From the NCBI GenBank assembly GCA_001606155.1, contig LODT01000004.1:930001-994000 (forward strand): a stretch of DNA of 64,000 bases. The letters run 5' to 3'. A program made the translations under genes and the position numbers. Numbering within the stretch: position 1 is the stretch's first letter; every line of letters starts with the position of its first letter. The DNA is from Tieghemostelium lacteum (taxonomy: Eukaryota; Evosea; Eumycetozoa; Dictyosteliales; Raperosteliaceae). Positions 23,601 to 35,084 of the stretch are shown here, in pieces. Under the pieces are notes generated by a model that worked only from the letters and a program-made list of their open reading frames with translations, searched no databases and was not told the DNA's origin.

Positions 23601-23630
23601 TTCTCAACTACACTTGATACCTCTTCATAA
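20617..23630 (+). CDS. secG: ankyrin-Sec7-PH Arf guanine-nucleotide exchange factor (SecG)
   Basis: Exons 20617-21225 and 21312-23630 join in phase 0 to give 975 aa. After a Gln-rich N-terminus there are roughly 15 ankyrin repeats (residues ~50-550, each with TPLHxAAxxG). A Sec7 domain follows (~590-785) with the glutamate-finger motif FRLPGEAQKIDRMMEKF and NTDAHNPN. Then comes a cytohesin-type PH domain (~790-900; KKGWLTKQGGRIKTWKKRWF) and an Asn/Ser tail. D. discoideum SecG has this exact architecture and acts in Arf activation, chemotaxis and adhesion. All catalytic residues are present. Confidence 0.93.
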
Positions 23631-23770
23631 ATCCTATCTTTATATTTTATTATTAATTGTGTATTTTCTCAAATTCAATTATTTACAAAAACCAAAAAAA
23701 TACATCATATCAAACTATATGATTTAAATTAAATAAAAAATCAAAAGAACTCTTTTTTGTATAGAAAAAC

Positions 23771-25207
23771 TTAGTTTTTATGTATTGGTTTAAGTATAAA
23801 TATACCTTTGGAGAGATTACTTGCACTTTGATAGATATCTGGGAATTTTGGAGGAGGAGGATCATTATGTGCTTTGTGAGTATATACAGGACCTCTATAA
23901 AAAGTAGATTCATCTTTCTTTTTAATAATGATACGGTCTAGATTACTATTGGGTACTAATCTATTATCGAATAGCACACTTATAGTTCCTTCTTTTAGTA
24001 TTAAGAGTTTAATAGTTTTAACAGAGTTATTTTTAAAAACAAAAAAGAGGGACATAAATAATGAATTACCTTCCATATTGGTTTGGAAAACTTTTAAAGT
24101 GGGACAATGTTGAAGAAAAGTATAGAGTGGTGATCCAGGCATATCACTTATATCAGCTTGGTCAAGATTAAGTTTGGTTATCTTCAAACTATAGTTATTT
24201 ACAATTAGAGAATTAAATGTTTCTCTTAGGTTCCCATAGTATCCCATAAATACAAGTGAGTAAATTGACTGTATGTTAGTTGGAATTATTTCAGCAGTTC
24301 TGAATTTATGAAGATGTTTTTTGGTTGCAAGTGCCTCTGTTAAACCTTCATAGCTACACATAATGGTTTTTAGATTTTCATTTCTGATAATGAATTCTGT
24401 CATTGCTGCACTTTGTATATTGTGACTATTAAATGTATAATCATTTTTATATTTTGGGAATGTGATTAAAGTTTGGATGGATAGTGGAAGAATAGTTGGT
24501 GAATGTAGTAATATTGCATTGAATGATTTCCACATGTTGAAGCTGATTTGATAACCTAAGTTTAAATGAGTAAGCTTGGTCAATGATTTTGTAATTTCCA
24601 AGAATAGTGGCATAAGCGGAGATTCTGGTGACAATAACTCAATTTCCAGTTTTTTCAATTGAACTTGCTGTGAAAAAAACTTGCACATATTTGACACAGA
24701 AGTTTTGGTATCTGAACAGGATATAGATAATTCATCTAAACATAGTTGTAGACGGGTTGCTGTAGCCAAGAATATCTCTACCATTCTGTCATTTGGAATT
24801 GATATTATTCGTAAAGTTTTTAATCTTTCTCCATTGAGATTACTGAGGAAAAGGTCAGGGTATTGCGTTAAATAATTGTGAGAATCAATTGCAAAAGTGT
24901 GGAGATTTCTAATAAATACTTTCAATTTCTCTTGGTATTTCTCTTCTGTTATTAGATCTCTATTAGGTGCCATTGTACAATATCCTCCAATTTCTTTTAG
25001 AATACAAAATTCATGTTCTTGGCTAATATGTTTAATTAATTTTGATATGTAAAAGTTTAAGGTGAGATCTGAGGTCAAATTTTTAGAAATATAATTAAAC
25101 ACCTTTTTGCAAATTAAACCTAATGATAATTTCCATCTAAGTGAATAATACTTGGATTTCCAAAGTTCAGTTATAATTTTATAAATAACTGTTAATGGTA
25201 TTTGCAT
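23771..25207 (-). CDS. F-box-like/LRR-like dictyostelid family protein, copy 1
   Basis: 478 aa from ATG 25207; the frame extends upstream to 25306 but that leader runs into the opposite-strand ORF and lacks the family start. The first ~50 residues (MQIPLTVIYKIITELWKSKY, then RWKLSLGLICKKVFNYIS) look like a degenerate F-box helix set and are shared with the copies at 49.1, 53.1 and 46.6 kb. The rest has irregular LRR-like units (LTHLNLGYQ, LKITKLNL, LKTIMCS). The 46-54 kb copies with an intron have it near the end of this N-terminal block; this copy is intronless. Function unknown; a substrate-receptor role for SCF ligases is a guess. Confidence 0.72.
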   Translation of the reverse strand: MQIPLTVIYKIITELWKSKYYSLRWKLSLGLICKKVFNYISKNLTSDLTLNFYISKLIKHISQEHEFCILKEIGGYCTMAPNRDLITEEKYQEKLKVFIRNLHTFAIDSHNYLTQYPDLFLSNLNGERLKTLRIISIPNDRMVEIFLATATRLQLCLDELSISCSDTKTSVSNMCKFFSQQVQLKKLEIELLSPESPLMPLFLEITKSLTKLTHLNLGYQISFNMWKSFNAILLHSPTILPLSIQTLITFPKYKNDYTFNSHNIQSAAMTEFIIRNENLKTIMCSYEGLTEALATKKHLHKFRTAEIIPTNIQSIYSLVFMGYYGNLRETFNSLIVNNYSLKITKLNLDQADISDMPGSPLYTFLQHCPTLKVFQTNMEGNSLFMSLFFVFKNNSVKTIKLLILKEGTISVLFDNRLVPNSNLDRIIIKKKDESTFYRGPVYTHKAHNDPPPPKFPDIYQSASNLSKGIFILKPIHKN

Positions 25208-25279
25208 CAATGAATTAAATTTAATAAAACAAAATTTTAGTTTTTGATCATTTTTACGAAAAATCAAAGAATCTTCAAC

Positions 25280-25501
25280 ATGAACTTTGGAACAGTAATA
25301 AGACAATCATCTAGACTTAATAATATATCTAGAGTTAAAATTTCCAATTCACCAAGTTTTAAAGTAGCATTGGGAGTGAAGTCACAGACTTGTAATCTAA
25401 ATAGTAATAGTAGCACACCATCATTTAAAAATCAAAGCCAAAATATAGATATATCGAAAATCAATAGTAATAATAGTTTTTTTAAAAATATTTCAAAGTA
25501 G
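25280..25501 (+). CDS. possible small protein, 73 aa
   Basis: ATG 25280 opens a 73-residue frame just 72 bp from the divergent LRR-like start. It is rich in Ser and Asn and has an arginine-bearing amphipathic-looking N-terminus (MNFGTVIRQSSRLNNISRVK) that could target mitochondria. No homology recognised. It may be chance or a first exon of something longer. Confidence 0.3.
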   Translation: MNFGTVIRQSSRLNNISRVKISNSPSFKVALGVKSQTCNLNSNSSTPSFKNQSQNIDISKINSNNSFFKNISK

Positions 25502-26069
25502 GATATGATATATTAAAGCTTGATATTGCTCAGCATCTAATGTGCATTTAATTTCTATATAATAGTGTTTCAACTTTTTCAACTTTTTCCTCTTTAGAAT
25601 TTTTATTAACTTCAGGTTTGTAAAGCGGTCAATTAGTTTTCAATCATAAATATTAATATACAATGCAAATGATAGATGATGATGGAGTATAATCTAGCTG
25701 ATCATATACAACATAAATAAAAACTAAACTATACTAAATTATAATAATGTAATTGCAAATAAATCGAAAATCTAGGTTAAAAGAAAGCAGAAGTAGAAGT
25801 ATCAGATTAATGGGGTTTGATATTTTAAAATATTTACAATTTAATGGTTACTTTTATTATAACTGATTGATAATATAGAAACTAATTTTTAGGGAAAATT
25901 TAGAAAGAAACAGGGAACTAGTTTGAAAATTGATATATGTTGTGATTGATTATTATAATTTTACAATAATAATTAAATTGGTCGTTAGGGGGTTGCGCGA
26001 TAGTGATAATGTTGGAAGTGGTAGTGGTAAATAAAATAGTAATATTATTAAATTTGTAGATCAAATGGG
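25502..26069. other. intergenic spacer
   Basis: AT-rich; nothing gene-like seen. Probable 3' flanks of the small ORF and of the Psi gene. Confidence 0.45.
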
Positions 26070-28345
26070 TTAACCATTGTATAATGGATTTTCAGAGGAG
26101 TTTGGATTTGGAGAATATAATGGATTGTCAGCAGAAACTGCCATTTTAGATTGTTTCATATTCTTCCAGGCTTGGTATCCTTTTTGACCACCAAATGCTG
26201 CTAAAGCTAATGCAGCAGCACCACCAATTACAATACCAGCAATGGCAGCAGCACCTACGGCGACACCAGCCTTCACAGCTGTAGATTGACATTTAAATGG
26301 TAATGGATCATATGGTTTAGTGGTACATTCCTTGGTTTGGTTATTACAGATACCAACTTCACAATCTGGGTTATCTGGTATACACTTCTTGTCAAAGTAT
26401 ACACAACCACCTGCAATGATATCACAAACACCTTCAAGACAGAATGCAGTGACTGGACATGGTCTTGGGATAGTTGTGCAACCAACCTTTGGATCACAAG
26501 ATCCAATTCCACAAACTGTGTCAGGACACTTGGTAGCATTGTGAGTACAACCCAAACCAGCAACACAAAGATCATCAGTACATGGATTAGAGTCATCACA
26601 TTTATTCAAAGCGTGAGTACAGACATAGTCGCTAGTGGTAGTATTCTTGACACAACTGTCGAGTGTACATTCTGAGAAATCATCACATTTGTCAAATTGT
26701 ACCTCACATTTGCCAGTTTTTGGATTACAGATATCAATGGTACATGGGGTGGTAGCTTTACATTTAATAGGTTCATTAGTGCACTTTCCATCGAAACAAC
26801 TGTCATTGGTACATGGGTTACCATCGTCACAATCAATGGTCTTATTGACACATGTCTTACCAGTAAGAGGATCACATTCAACTGGGAAACATTTATCAGT
26901 GGTTATACAAGCTCCAGAAGCACATCTGAGACAATTTGGAATGGGAAGATGTTGACAACCTTTATCTTTATCACAACTATCAGTTGTGCAATAGTCATTA
27001 TCATCACATGAAATCTTGGCATAGGAACAACCGGAGTTATTGAAACATTGGTCATTTGTACACTTGTTAAAGTCATTACAGATAATTGGTTCATGTTGAC
27101 ATGTTGAGTTACCACAATAGTTATTGAAACAGTTGTCTGGGAAGAGTGGATTGGAACAATCGACATTCAGACTTACACAACCACCTTTATCAACCATACA
27201 TTCATTTTGCTTACAATCAGCTGGGGGAAGACAATTAGTTTCCTCAGCGACTATACAGTTGTAAGTAGTGGTAGAGTTCATCTTGCAACGATATTGATTA
27301 CAAACATCTGATTTACATTGAACTGGATCATGTTTACAGTATTTGGTAAAATCTTCACCTGGATTCAATTGGGTTCTTGGTGGTGGACAACCATCAATAG
27401 TACATGGATTGTAATCATCACAATCTCTAGAAACTTGACAACAACTTGAACCATCACCTTCACAAACTCCACAGAAATCCTTATAAGAACAACCCAAAAT
27501 CATGGTAGTCTCAATGAGAATATGTGAATCTGTTGAATGTCTTTCACAATAGAAGAAATCAAATTTGTATGTTTTTCCTTTAGTAAGACCTAAAGTATCC
27601 AAGTTGACATCTGATGATTGTTTAGTATGAGGAGCTCCCAGATCTACAACTAGACGATTATCAATGAATACCCATACATCATCATCACCAGTGAATCTGA
27701 AAACCTCACCACCTTGATATGCAAAACTTGCATGTAATTCCATACAGAAATGGAAGTTATGACGATTTTGTTGTGCGTCATAATATGGTACTTGATCTTT
27801 ATAGTCTTTACGTTTTGGATCTTCAAAACCTTTGTTATCCAATGGGAAGAAAGCATCATTAGAGTAGGTATACAATCTTGGATTCTCAGAGGCATTTTTT
27901 TGGTGAAGTTCCAATGGCATCTTAATAACAACGTTAATGCCATCAGCTGGTCTGAACCAACTGCTAAATGTTGAACGACTGTGAATTACAAATGCAGAGT
28001 TTCCAGGTGTTGGTAATGGTGCATGACTGTCACCACAACAATATTGTGGTTTTCTGTCTACACCTAATTGGTCTTGAACAAGACCTTTAATAACTTGATT
28101 AGGATTATCAATTTCAAAATCTGGATTAGTTTGTGGTGTTAAATCATAATAAACCACTGATATAGATGTAGCTGTTGATTATCATTTGTAAATATATATT
28201 AATATAAAATTTCTATTTTTGGAAATATTTTGATTTTTTTTTTGGTAAAAATTGGGGGGGACTTACTTGGAGGGTAAGTTTGGGAACTAACCAAACCTAG
28301 TAACACATTGGTTACGATTAGGGCAATTATCAAATTCAATTTCAT
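26070..28345 (-). CDS. Psi/DicA-type PA14 membrane protein
   Basis: Exons 28345-28267 and 28171-26070 join in phase 1 to give 726 aa. A 21-residue signal peptide (MKLNLIIALIVTNVLLGLVS) precedes a PA14/fibro-slime domain (core FTGDDDVWVFIDNRLVVDLG, ~residues 185-205). Then come about ten cysteine repeats of the CTDC type (DxNPCTxDxC, CDDxxxCTxDSC). A transmembrane helix near the C-terminus (GAAAIAGIVIGGAAALALAA) leads to a ~45-residue cytosolic tail with two NPLY motifs. This is the architecture of the prespore-cell-inducing (Psi) factors and DicA/PsiF of D. discoideum. The tail indicates a membrane-anchored receptor-like member. Confidence 0.9.
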
Positions 28346-29401
28346 AATTGAATTTAGACTCTATTTTGTATCTTTTTTATAAACTAGAGAGGAGATATAG
28401 AAAAAAGAAATCAAAAAGAAATAACAAAAAAAAAAAAAGTTTATCACACACAAGTATTTATAATAAATTATCTATTTGAATTATGTGTTGGTGTTGATGT
28501 CTGTTATTAGATTGTGATTTTAAAAAAAAAAAAAGGGAATATAAAATATAAACCAAAAACAGTAGATTTATCTCTATTTTAAAATATCAATTTGATTTAC
28601 TATCTTTATATTTTTCAATAGGTGTATTTAGTTTGTAAAATATAATTTTATATTTCTTTCAATGTATGGAGTACTGAATAAATAAGTGAAAATAAAAAAT
28701 ATTATAGAGATTGTAAGAGTAGAAACCAACTGAGAGAGATAGTTGTAATAGAGATGATCACATATAAATGAAACAAACAAAAAAAAAATATATTTAATGT
28801 TATTAAAATTATTTTTAGTGTTTAGATATATATTTACAGTAGTGTTATTCCATCACTATTATCACCAAACCTAATATATATTTTAAAACCCCCCCATTAT
28901 GTGTTTGATTTTTCCCTTTTACAAAAAAATCACCCACAACACATAGTGTGTTATTATAAAATTGTTATTACATATGTTTGTTTTTTATTTTTAAATGTGA
29001 AAAAAGAGTTGATAATCTAGATTTACAAATAAAAGATTCAATTCAAACACAGCAACAACAAAAAAAGAAAGAAAGTTTAAATGTTGTTGTTACTGTTTGT
29101 TGTTGTTGCTCTAGTTGTTGTTGTTGTTGTGTTGAGGTATTGGTTTTTTTTCTCTTTTCTAAATGTGGTGTGTGTGGGTATTATATAGAATCAAATTCTA
29201 TATAGGAGAAAAGAAGAGGTGGTAGGGATGGTAATGATTTTCATCTGATGCCAAAATGTATAAAAAAACATAGAAAGAGTGAATATTACCCCCCATCATT
29301 ATTGTAACACACATTCTTTTAATTTAACCTTTTTATAGAAAAATATTATTGTTATTATTGTTATTGTAATTATTATTATTATTATTATTATCATCTACTG
29401 C
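28346..29401. other. intergenic, Psi gene upstream region
   Basis: About 1 kb containing A/T runs, a CAA/TTG-rich stretch (29047-29135) with locally Gln- or Cys-rich frames on both strands, and an ATT microsatellite at 29368-29391. A + strand frame at 28978-29205 is a by-product of the repeat and is not called. Confidence 0.5.
29368..29391. repeat. ATT microsatellite
   Basis: About eight tandem ATT units just 3' of the small membrane-protein gene stop at 29402. Confidence 0.85.
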
Positions 29402-29975
29402 TTATAGTGATGAATTTTCCAATTTTAGTTTTAATTTTTCACAGGCTATATCAAATAGAATGTAACCTTTAATTTAGTTTATCAGATGTCGTAAAGTGTT
29501 AAAATATATTAATACTTTTGTTAACGGGATTATTCGAATTTATGTTTAGTTGTGAGGGGGTGGAGTGAATAGAGAACATACCAACACTTATTCCTATTGA
29601 TCCTGAAACTCCTATTAAAAATGGTCTAATCATATATTTAAAAATGGATTCGAAAAACCTAGAAGAGAAACTATTATTCAACATTATTTGACTCTTATTT
29701 TTAAAATTTCTATTATTACTATTAATATTAGCACTACTATTGTTATTTATAGTATTGGGATCTTGATTTATATTTCGATTCATATGTTGTTGTTGCTGTT
29801 GTTGTTGATATTGCTGTTGTGATTCTTGTTCAAATGTTTTATCGTAAAGAGCTGAAACTGAAAGATATTTTTGTGTTTTAAATTCCTGTGAATTGGAAAG
29901 TGATGATGGTGATGAACCTGTATATAAACTATTTCCACTATTAGAGCTAATAGAGTTAATTTTATATTGATTCAT
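29402..29975 (-). CDS. small predicted single-pass membrane protein
   Basis: Exons 29975-29582 and 29466-29402 join in phase 1 (GTATGT...AAAG) to give 152 aa. The first ~100 residues are Ser/Asn/Gln-rich and disordered. A conserved-looking end follows: IRPFLIGVSGSIGISVGYILF forms one hydrophobic helix and DIACEKLKLKLENSSL a short amphipathic tail. The tail-anchored layout suggests an organelle membrane location, but no family is recognised. Without the intron the frame runs on in low-complexity residues. Confidence 0.55.
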
Positions 29976-30215
29976 CAAATCAAATATTTAAAAAAAATGA
30001 TAAAAAATTTTATTTTTTGTTTTTGTAAAATAGTTTTTTTACACTAATATTATTAATGGAATCTATATATAAATACTTTTCAACTCTAGAGATTTAATGT
30101 AATAAATATTTCTATTTTTATCTAAAAATGTTTATCTCATTGACTTTTTTTTTATTTTTTTCATAATCAAAATTTTTTTTTTTGATCATCATTTTTTAAA
30201 TTACTCAGCTCAAAA

Positions 30216-30799
30216 ATGGCATTCCATCATCCATCAACCAGTAATACTTTGATCATTTCATTGTTTTTATGGATTACTATATTTGCTCTATTTCAGATTA
30301 ATTCCAGTTTTTTTAGAGCCAATGAAATCAGAACTATTTTAGGAGGTGTTGTTGGTGCACTTTTATTCTTTTTCACTATTACTGTAAGGAGATATTATCT
30401 TACCCACTTTTTACAGTATCCTATAAACAGATTATTAATTATGAGATTATATATAACATTGTGGAATTATAGTTTATTGGTAGTATTAAAAGAGAAGTCA
30501 AATGGATCGAAACTATTTTCTCTCTACTTATGACATTCTTTGTTAGCTCTTCAGTTCATGCTGTGTCAGGAACAACTAGGTAAGTTGGTGTACAAAATAT
30601 TTGAAAAATAGGGTGGATTTAGGGAGAGTTAGAGTAAAGTACTTATTCATGATTTTTTATAAATTAATCAAAATATAGTGTATTGTTTTCAATTGGAATA
30701 CTATTCTATATGAACTTTGTTTCAAAGAGAATCTATGAAAGAGATGAAGCAGCTGCAGCTGTTACAACAGGTGGTAAAAAGAAAACTACTCACAAATAA
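30216..30799 (+). CDS. krtcap2: oligosaccharyltransferase subunit KCP2 (KRTCAP2)
   Basis: Three exons, 30216-30383, 30473-30579 and 30679-30799 (phases 0 and 2), give 131 aa, the length of animal KRTCAP2 (~136). The rebuilt protein has three hydrophobic helices: TLIISLFLWITIFALFQ, then EIRTILGGVVGALLFFFTIT as second, then IETIFSLLMTFFVSSSVHAV and SVLFSIGILFYMNFVSKRIY. It ends with a lysine-rich tail (GGKKKTTHK). KCP2 belongs to the STT3A-type OST complex that N-glycosylates nascent ER proteins. The reading of the middle exon as FIGSIKREVKWIETIF follows the family alignment; the uninterrupted open frame there is intronic. Confidence 0.85.
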
Positions 30800-31081
30800 A
30801 CTTACCTACAATTGTATAAAATTTAGTAATTAAATATAGGACTGAACAATATAATAATATAGTTAGGGTAGTGGTGTTATATATAATAAATAAGATTTTA
30901 TTATTTCTAAAATATACTATATTTATATATTATTGGAATGGATTTTTTAAAGGTTTTATAATAATACAATTGGTGGGTCTATGTGTTTTTGCTGCTGTTG
31001 TTATTGGATAATATAATATATTTGTGTGTTAAAATAATTTCGAGTGGGTTATTTGAAGTTTAATTAATGTCTAGGAGGTTC

Positions 31082-32303
31082 TTAGGAGGATTGATTTAAT
31101 TTTAAAAGTGGTGGTGGAGGTGGTGGTGATGTTGGTAATGATGGTACAATAGGAACTTTACATTGATTTGCCAATGCCAAAGCTTCAATTAAAGAGTCAA
31201 ATATTAAAATAGAATGTTCTTGATGTGGTTTACCACTTGATATCATTTTTATACTATCTAAAATAGCCAATAGTTCCTCTCTATCACGACTGTTGAATGA
31301 ATAGTTTAAGGATTTAGTTTGAATTTGGAATCCTTGGTTATAATGATTAAGTGAGGTATCAGATTGACTATTAGATCTAGCACCAATTCCACTGCTATTC
31401 AAAGGACTTGATGAACTAACTGAACTTCCCAAAAATGAATTAGAAGAAGATGACAATGAAGATGTAGATGATGATAGATTACTTCCACCACCACTGCCTC
31501 CAATAGAGACAGACAGAGAAGATCCTCCAGGCGATGATGACATCATTAAAAATGATTGCCCACCAGGACTTGAAGAAACAATATCATTTGAAGAAGATGT
31601 TTCTTTCTTTCCAATATTAGCATTCAAAAGTGTGTTACTAGCTGATCTTGCTAATAGTCCAAATTTAGGTGATGCTGAAGAGGAATTGGTAAGTGCTGAT
31701 TTCTTTGATAGAGGGGATTTATTACCTGATGGTTCTTCTTCAAGACCCAGTAGCATATTTGCTTTCTTACTGGATACTGGTGGAGGTGTATCTGAATTTA
31801 ATCCTAAATCTGGTGATAATCCTAAAAGTGATCCTGCTTTACCACTAATAGAATTGGATCTTAATAGTTGTGGTGGTTTTTCTGGTGTTATTCCTGATTG
31901 TGATGATGACAGTGAGGAAGTGGATGAAGCTAATGAATTTTCTTTATTTACATTGAAATCAATTGATGTTATGGTATTTAATTTAACTAAATGTAATTAT
32001 TGTTAAAAAAACATTAATAAAATGTGGGTGTGGGTGTTTTAAAAAACCATGAAATCAAATATTCATTTAAATAGTGTAAAAACACATACTTTTATCTATT
32101 ATTTGAAATTGTTTATCTAATAATTCCAAATCAATCCAATCGGATGAAATTCTTATATGTTCTACGTTAATATTAAAAGGTTCTGATAAATGTACAGGTA
32201 TGGATTTTGGTGAATATAGATTTTCGCACACTATATATTTATACATTAGATATCCATCAACTTTTGGGTCATATATTTCTACAGTTTTCCTATTGTCACC
32301 CAT
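31082..32303 (-). CDS. unrecognised serine-rich protein
   Basis: Exons 32303-32090 and 31986-31082 join in phase 1 (GTATGT...TTAG) to give 372 aa. The N-terminal ~75 residues form a compact beta-rich-looking domain (VDGYLMYKYIVCENLY, FNINVEHIRISSDW). The centre is a Ser/Gly low-complexity region with PGGSS-type repeats. The C-terminal ~60 residues are helical (SRDREELLAILDSIKMIS, HSILIFDSLIEALALANQC), followed by a poly-proline end. The ordered ends with a disordered middle suggest an adaptor. No family assigned. Confidence 0.65.
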
Positions 32304-32635
32304 TTTTCTAAAGTAGAGTTTATATATAAATAAATAAATAAATAGTTATTGTTGTTTTTGATGTTACACACTAAACAATGTTTAGAAAAATTTTTAAAAA
32401 TGAAGGTTGTATTCTATACACCACAAACAAACAAACTCTCTAACTGATTTTGTTGGTGGTAAGATTTTTATGATAATGAAAAATTTTAAAAAAAAAAAAA
32501 TCAAATTTTGATGAGATCGAAGTGTTTTTTCTCGATTTAAATATCCAAACACATTGGGAACTGGGGGTTTCTATAAATAGAGACCTTTTTTATGATAATG
32601 AAAATAATTTACTATTTTTGAGTATTTATTATAAA

Positions 32636-34504
32636 TTATCTCCAAACTTTAATTGAGTTATCAGCAGAACCACTAAATAAACAACCACTATGTACAACAA
32701 GAGATTCAACAGAGGAAGTGTGACGATTGAGTGTTTGGACACAAATGAGTGAATCTGTATTCCAAACTTTAATTGTAGAATCATAGCTTCCAGAAAAGAA
32801 TCTCTGACCATAAACAGCCAGAGTATATACAGCACCAATGTGCCCATCGAGTTTTGAAATGACATCAAATGTGTCAAGGTCCCATGCAACAATAGAGTTC
32901 TCATAGGTACCTGCTAGAAGCTTTCTGCCTGCAACTGCTAGAGAATAGATGCTTCCAGAGCCTCCAGTCATAGTATGTACACATTCAAAGTTACCCAAGT
33001 CCCATATCTTTACCATATTATGTGCACCAGTGTAGAGGTAGCCACCACTGACTGTAAGTGCTCTGACCCAGTGGTTGTTACCCTTGAGCGTCTCTACACA
33101 TTTGAGACTCTCTAAATCGTAGACTTTGATGATTTGGTAACTTCCACTAAAGAGATATCCAGCGGCGATTGCCAATGCACAAACTGTATTGTCATGGTCA
33201 GTTAAGACTTCCAGACACTCAAATGTCTCTAGATCCCATACACGTATGGTCTGATCAGAACTTCCTGAAAACAATCGATTACCAATAACAGCAAGGCAAT
33301 GTACAATACCTTGGTGTCCTGCTAACATTGCCTTGCATTTAAGTGTTGTCAAATCCCATATCTTAACCATCTGATCTGAACTACCACTAATCAGGAACCC
33401 ATTGGTAACTGTCATGCACCAAATGGGACCGTTATGACCTGTAAAAGTACCTTTACATTTCAGTTGAGGTATCTTTAGATCTACAATTTCAATAGCCTCC
33501 AAATTTGCATTCTTTTTCAACATTACCAAATCCATTGTGGTCTCTGACAATTGACTTTGTGTAGCCTCTAATGATGCCTGTATATGTTTAAGTGTTCCTT
33601 CAAATTTATTAGTTTTAGCCTCAAGTTTCAAAGCCAACTGATCAAATCTTGCTGTGAGCTGTAGTATAGATTTTTTCAAAAAATCATTTTCAGTGTGTTT
33701 TTCATCTAATTGTGTTCGTAGTATAGTAATCTGTTCTTCATTTCTAGATATGTAATCTTTTATACTCTCATAAACACAACCTAACAAGTGTTCATCCAAT
33801 TGTTGTTTTGTACCTTCAAACATACATCCTGCTGATTTATGTGGACAATTTATATGATTACAAATACTAGATAGTATTACCTATAGGTTAATATTTTTGA
33901 ATACACAAAACCTTTATCTAGTTAAAACTTACAGTGTATGTTGTTTTAGTTGATGTCTTTTTAAAGGGGGACATGTTTTATTATAGGGACATTGAATAGT
34001 TGCATAATCACATATACGGTCATGTTCAAATCTTGAGCCTAATCGTATTTTCATTTGACAACCTTGTTCATCTTGAACCCATTCCCCAGTATGATTTCTT
34101 TTGATTCCATGCTTACAATAGATCATGAGATCATTAATCTGAGTTGACAATGCTAAATTTGGGAAAAAGTCAGCATCCATTGACAAGAGTGTCTTATCAA
34201 ATGGACACTCAAACTGTGATTGCTTATTCCTATCTGTGTTGTTGCTTTGTTGCTTGTGTAGACAATATTTACAAAATGTATGTCCACATTTTGCAATCAA
34301 TGGTTGATTAAATAGACCATTGTGCAGTGGACACAACAGTGATGATGATGGTGGACTTACATAGAGATTGATATCTGAAATCTCATTGCCATGATCTGTA
34401 GAAACATTCGATGTTGTAGTTGAATAACTTGAAAATACTGGTGAATTTGATTGACTTCCTGCTACTGCAATCGTACTTCCATTACTATTATGATTATTTA
34501 TCAT
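32636..34504 (-). CDS. TRAF7-like RING / TRAF zinc finger / WD40 protein
   Basis: Exons 34504-33933 and 33866-32636 join in phase 2 to give 600 aa. A Ser/Thr-rich start leads to a RING-type finger (CPLHNGLF, CGHTFCKYC, CPFDKTLL). TRAF-type zinc fingers follow, continuing across the splice (CPYNKTCPPLKRHQLKQH then CNHINCPHKSAGC). Next is a coiled coil (~235-320) and seven WD40 repeats (each ending xxIKVWD-like). RING-zf-TRAF-coiled coil-WD40 is the TRAF7 arrangement, an E3 ligase scaffold in MAPK signalling in animals. The acceptor at 33867 was chosen because it alone keeps the frame and completes the zinc finger. Confidence 0.87.
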
Positions 34505-35084
34505 TGTTATTATTGATCCTCCCTGTTTTCTATCAGTTTTGTTTTAAAAATTACTATTATTTCCTAATGATACTATTACTATTACAAATTATTATAAATA
34601 TATTTAAATAAAGGATTATAAGTTAAAAAAGAATAGATCTTTTAAAATCTTTCATTTGAATCCAAAAAAAATGATAAACTATCCTCTGTGATAAACAAAA
34701 AATAAAAAAAAAAAAAAAAAAAAAATTAATTATTATCTCCTCACACATCAACTACTGTTTTTATTATTTCTTATAAACTACTATTACTACTGCATTAATT
34801 AATTTAAAATTTGCACAAAAAGGATGAAAGTTCTAAATATTTAGATTTCTCCCCAACACTATTATTGGTCAATTTTAAAAATGGAAAATAAGATCTTGAC
34901 TATAGCTCGAACATATGTTTGATATAAATAGATATCATGAAAATAGAGAAAGAGTGTTTCTGTGGGTTTTAGTGTGGGTACCTCATTTCTGAATAACAAA
35001 AATCAATGTTTTTTTTTTATAAATACTTCAAATGTTTATTTAAGATATCTTGTTGTATTGAACACACTACTTGGTCTTGGAAAA
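34505..35084. other. divergent intergenic region, TRAF7-like / homeobox
   Basis: Promoter-type DNA with a 22-bp A-run (34704-34725). No gene or RNA supported. Confidence 0.5.

Noticed and set aside
26273-27166. Several alternative-frame ORFs over the Psi gene
   Set aside because: Shadows of the cysteine-repeat coding sequence; signal peptide, PA14 and TM all lie in the called frame.
28978-29205. Open frame with poly-Gln/poly-Cys runs
   Set aside because: Produced by a CAA/TTG microsatellite in intergenic DNA; no family features and poor start context.
30384-30530. Uninterrupted frame after the first KCP2 exon
   Set aside because: It loses the family alignment; splicing 30383 to 30473 restores the conserved third helix in correct phase.
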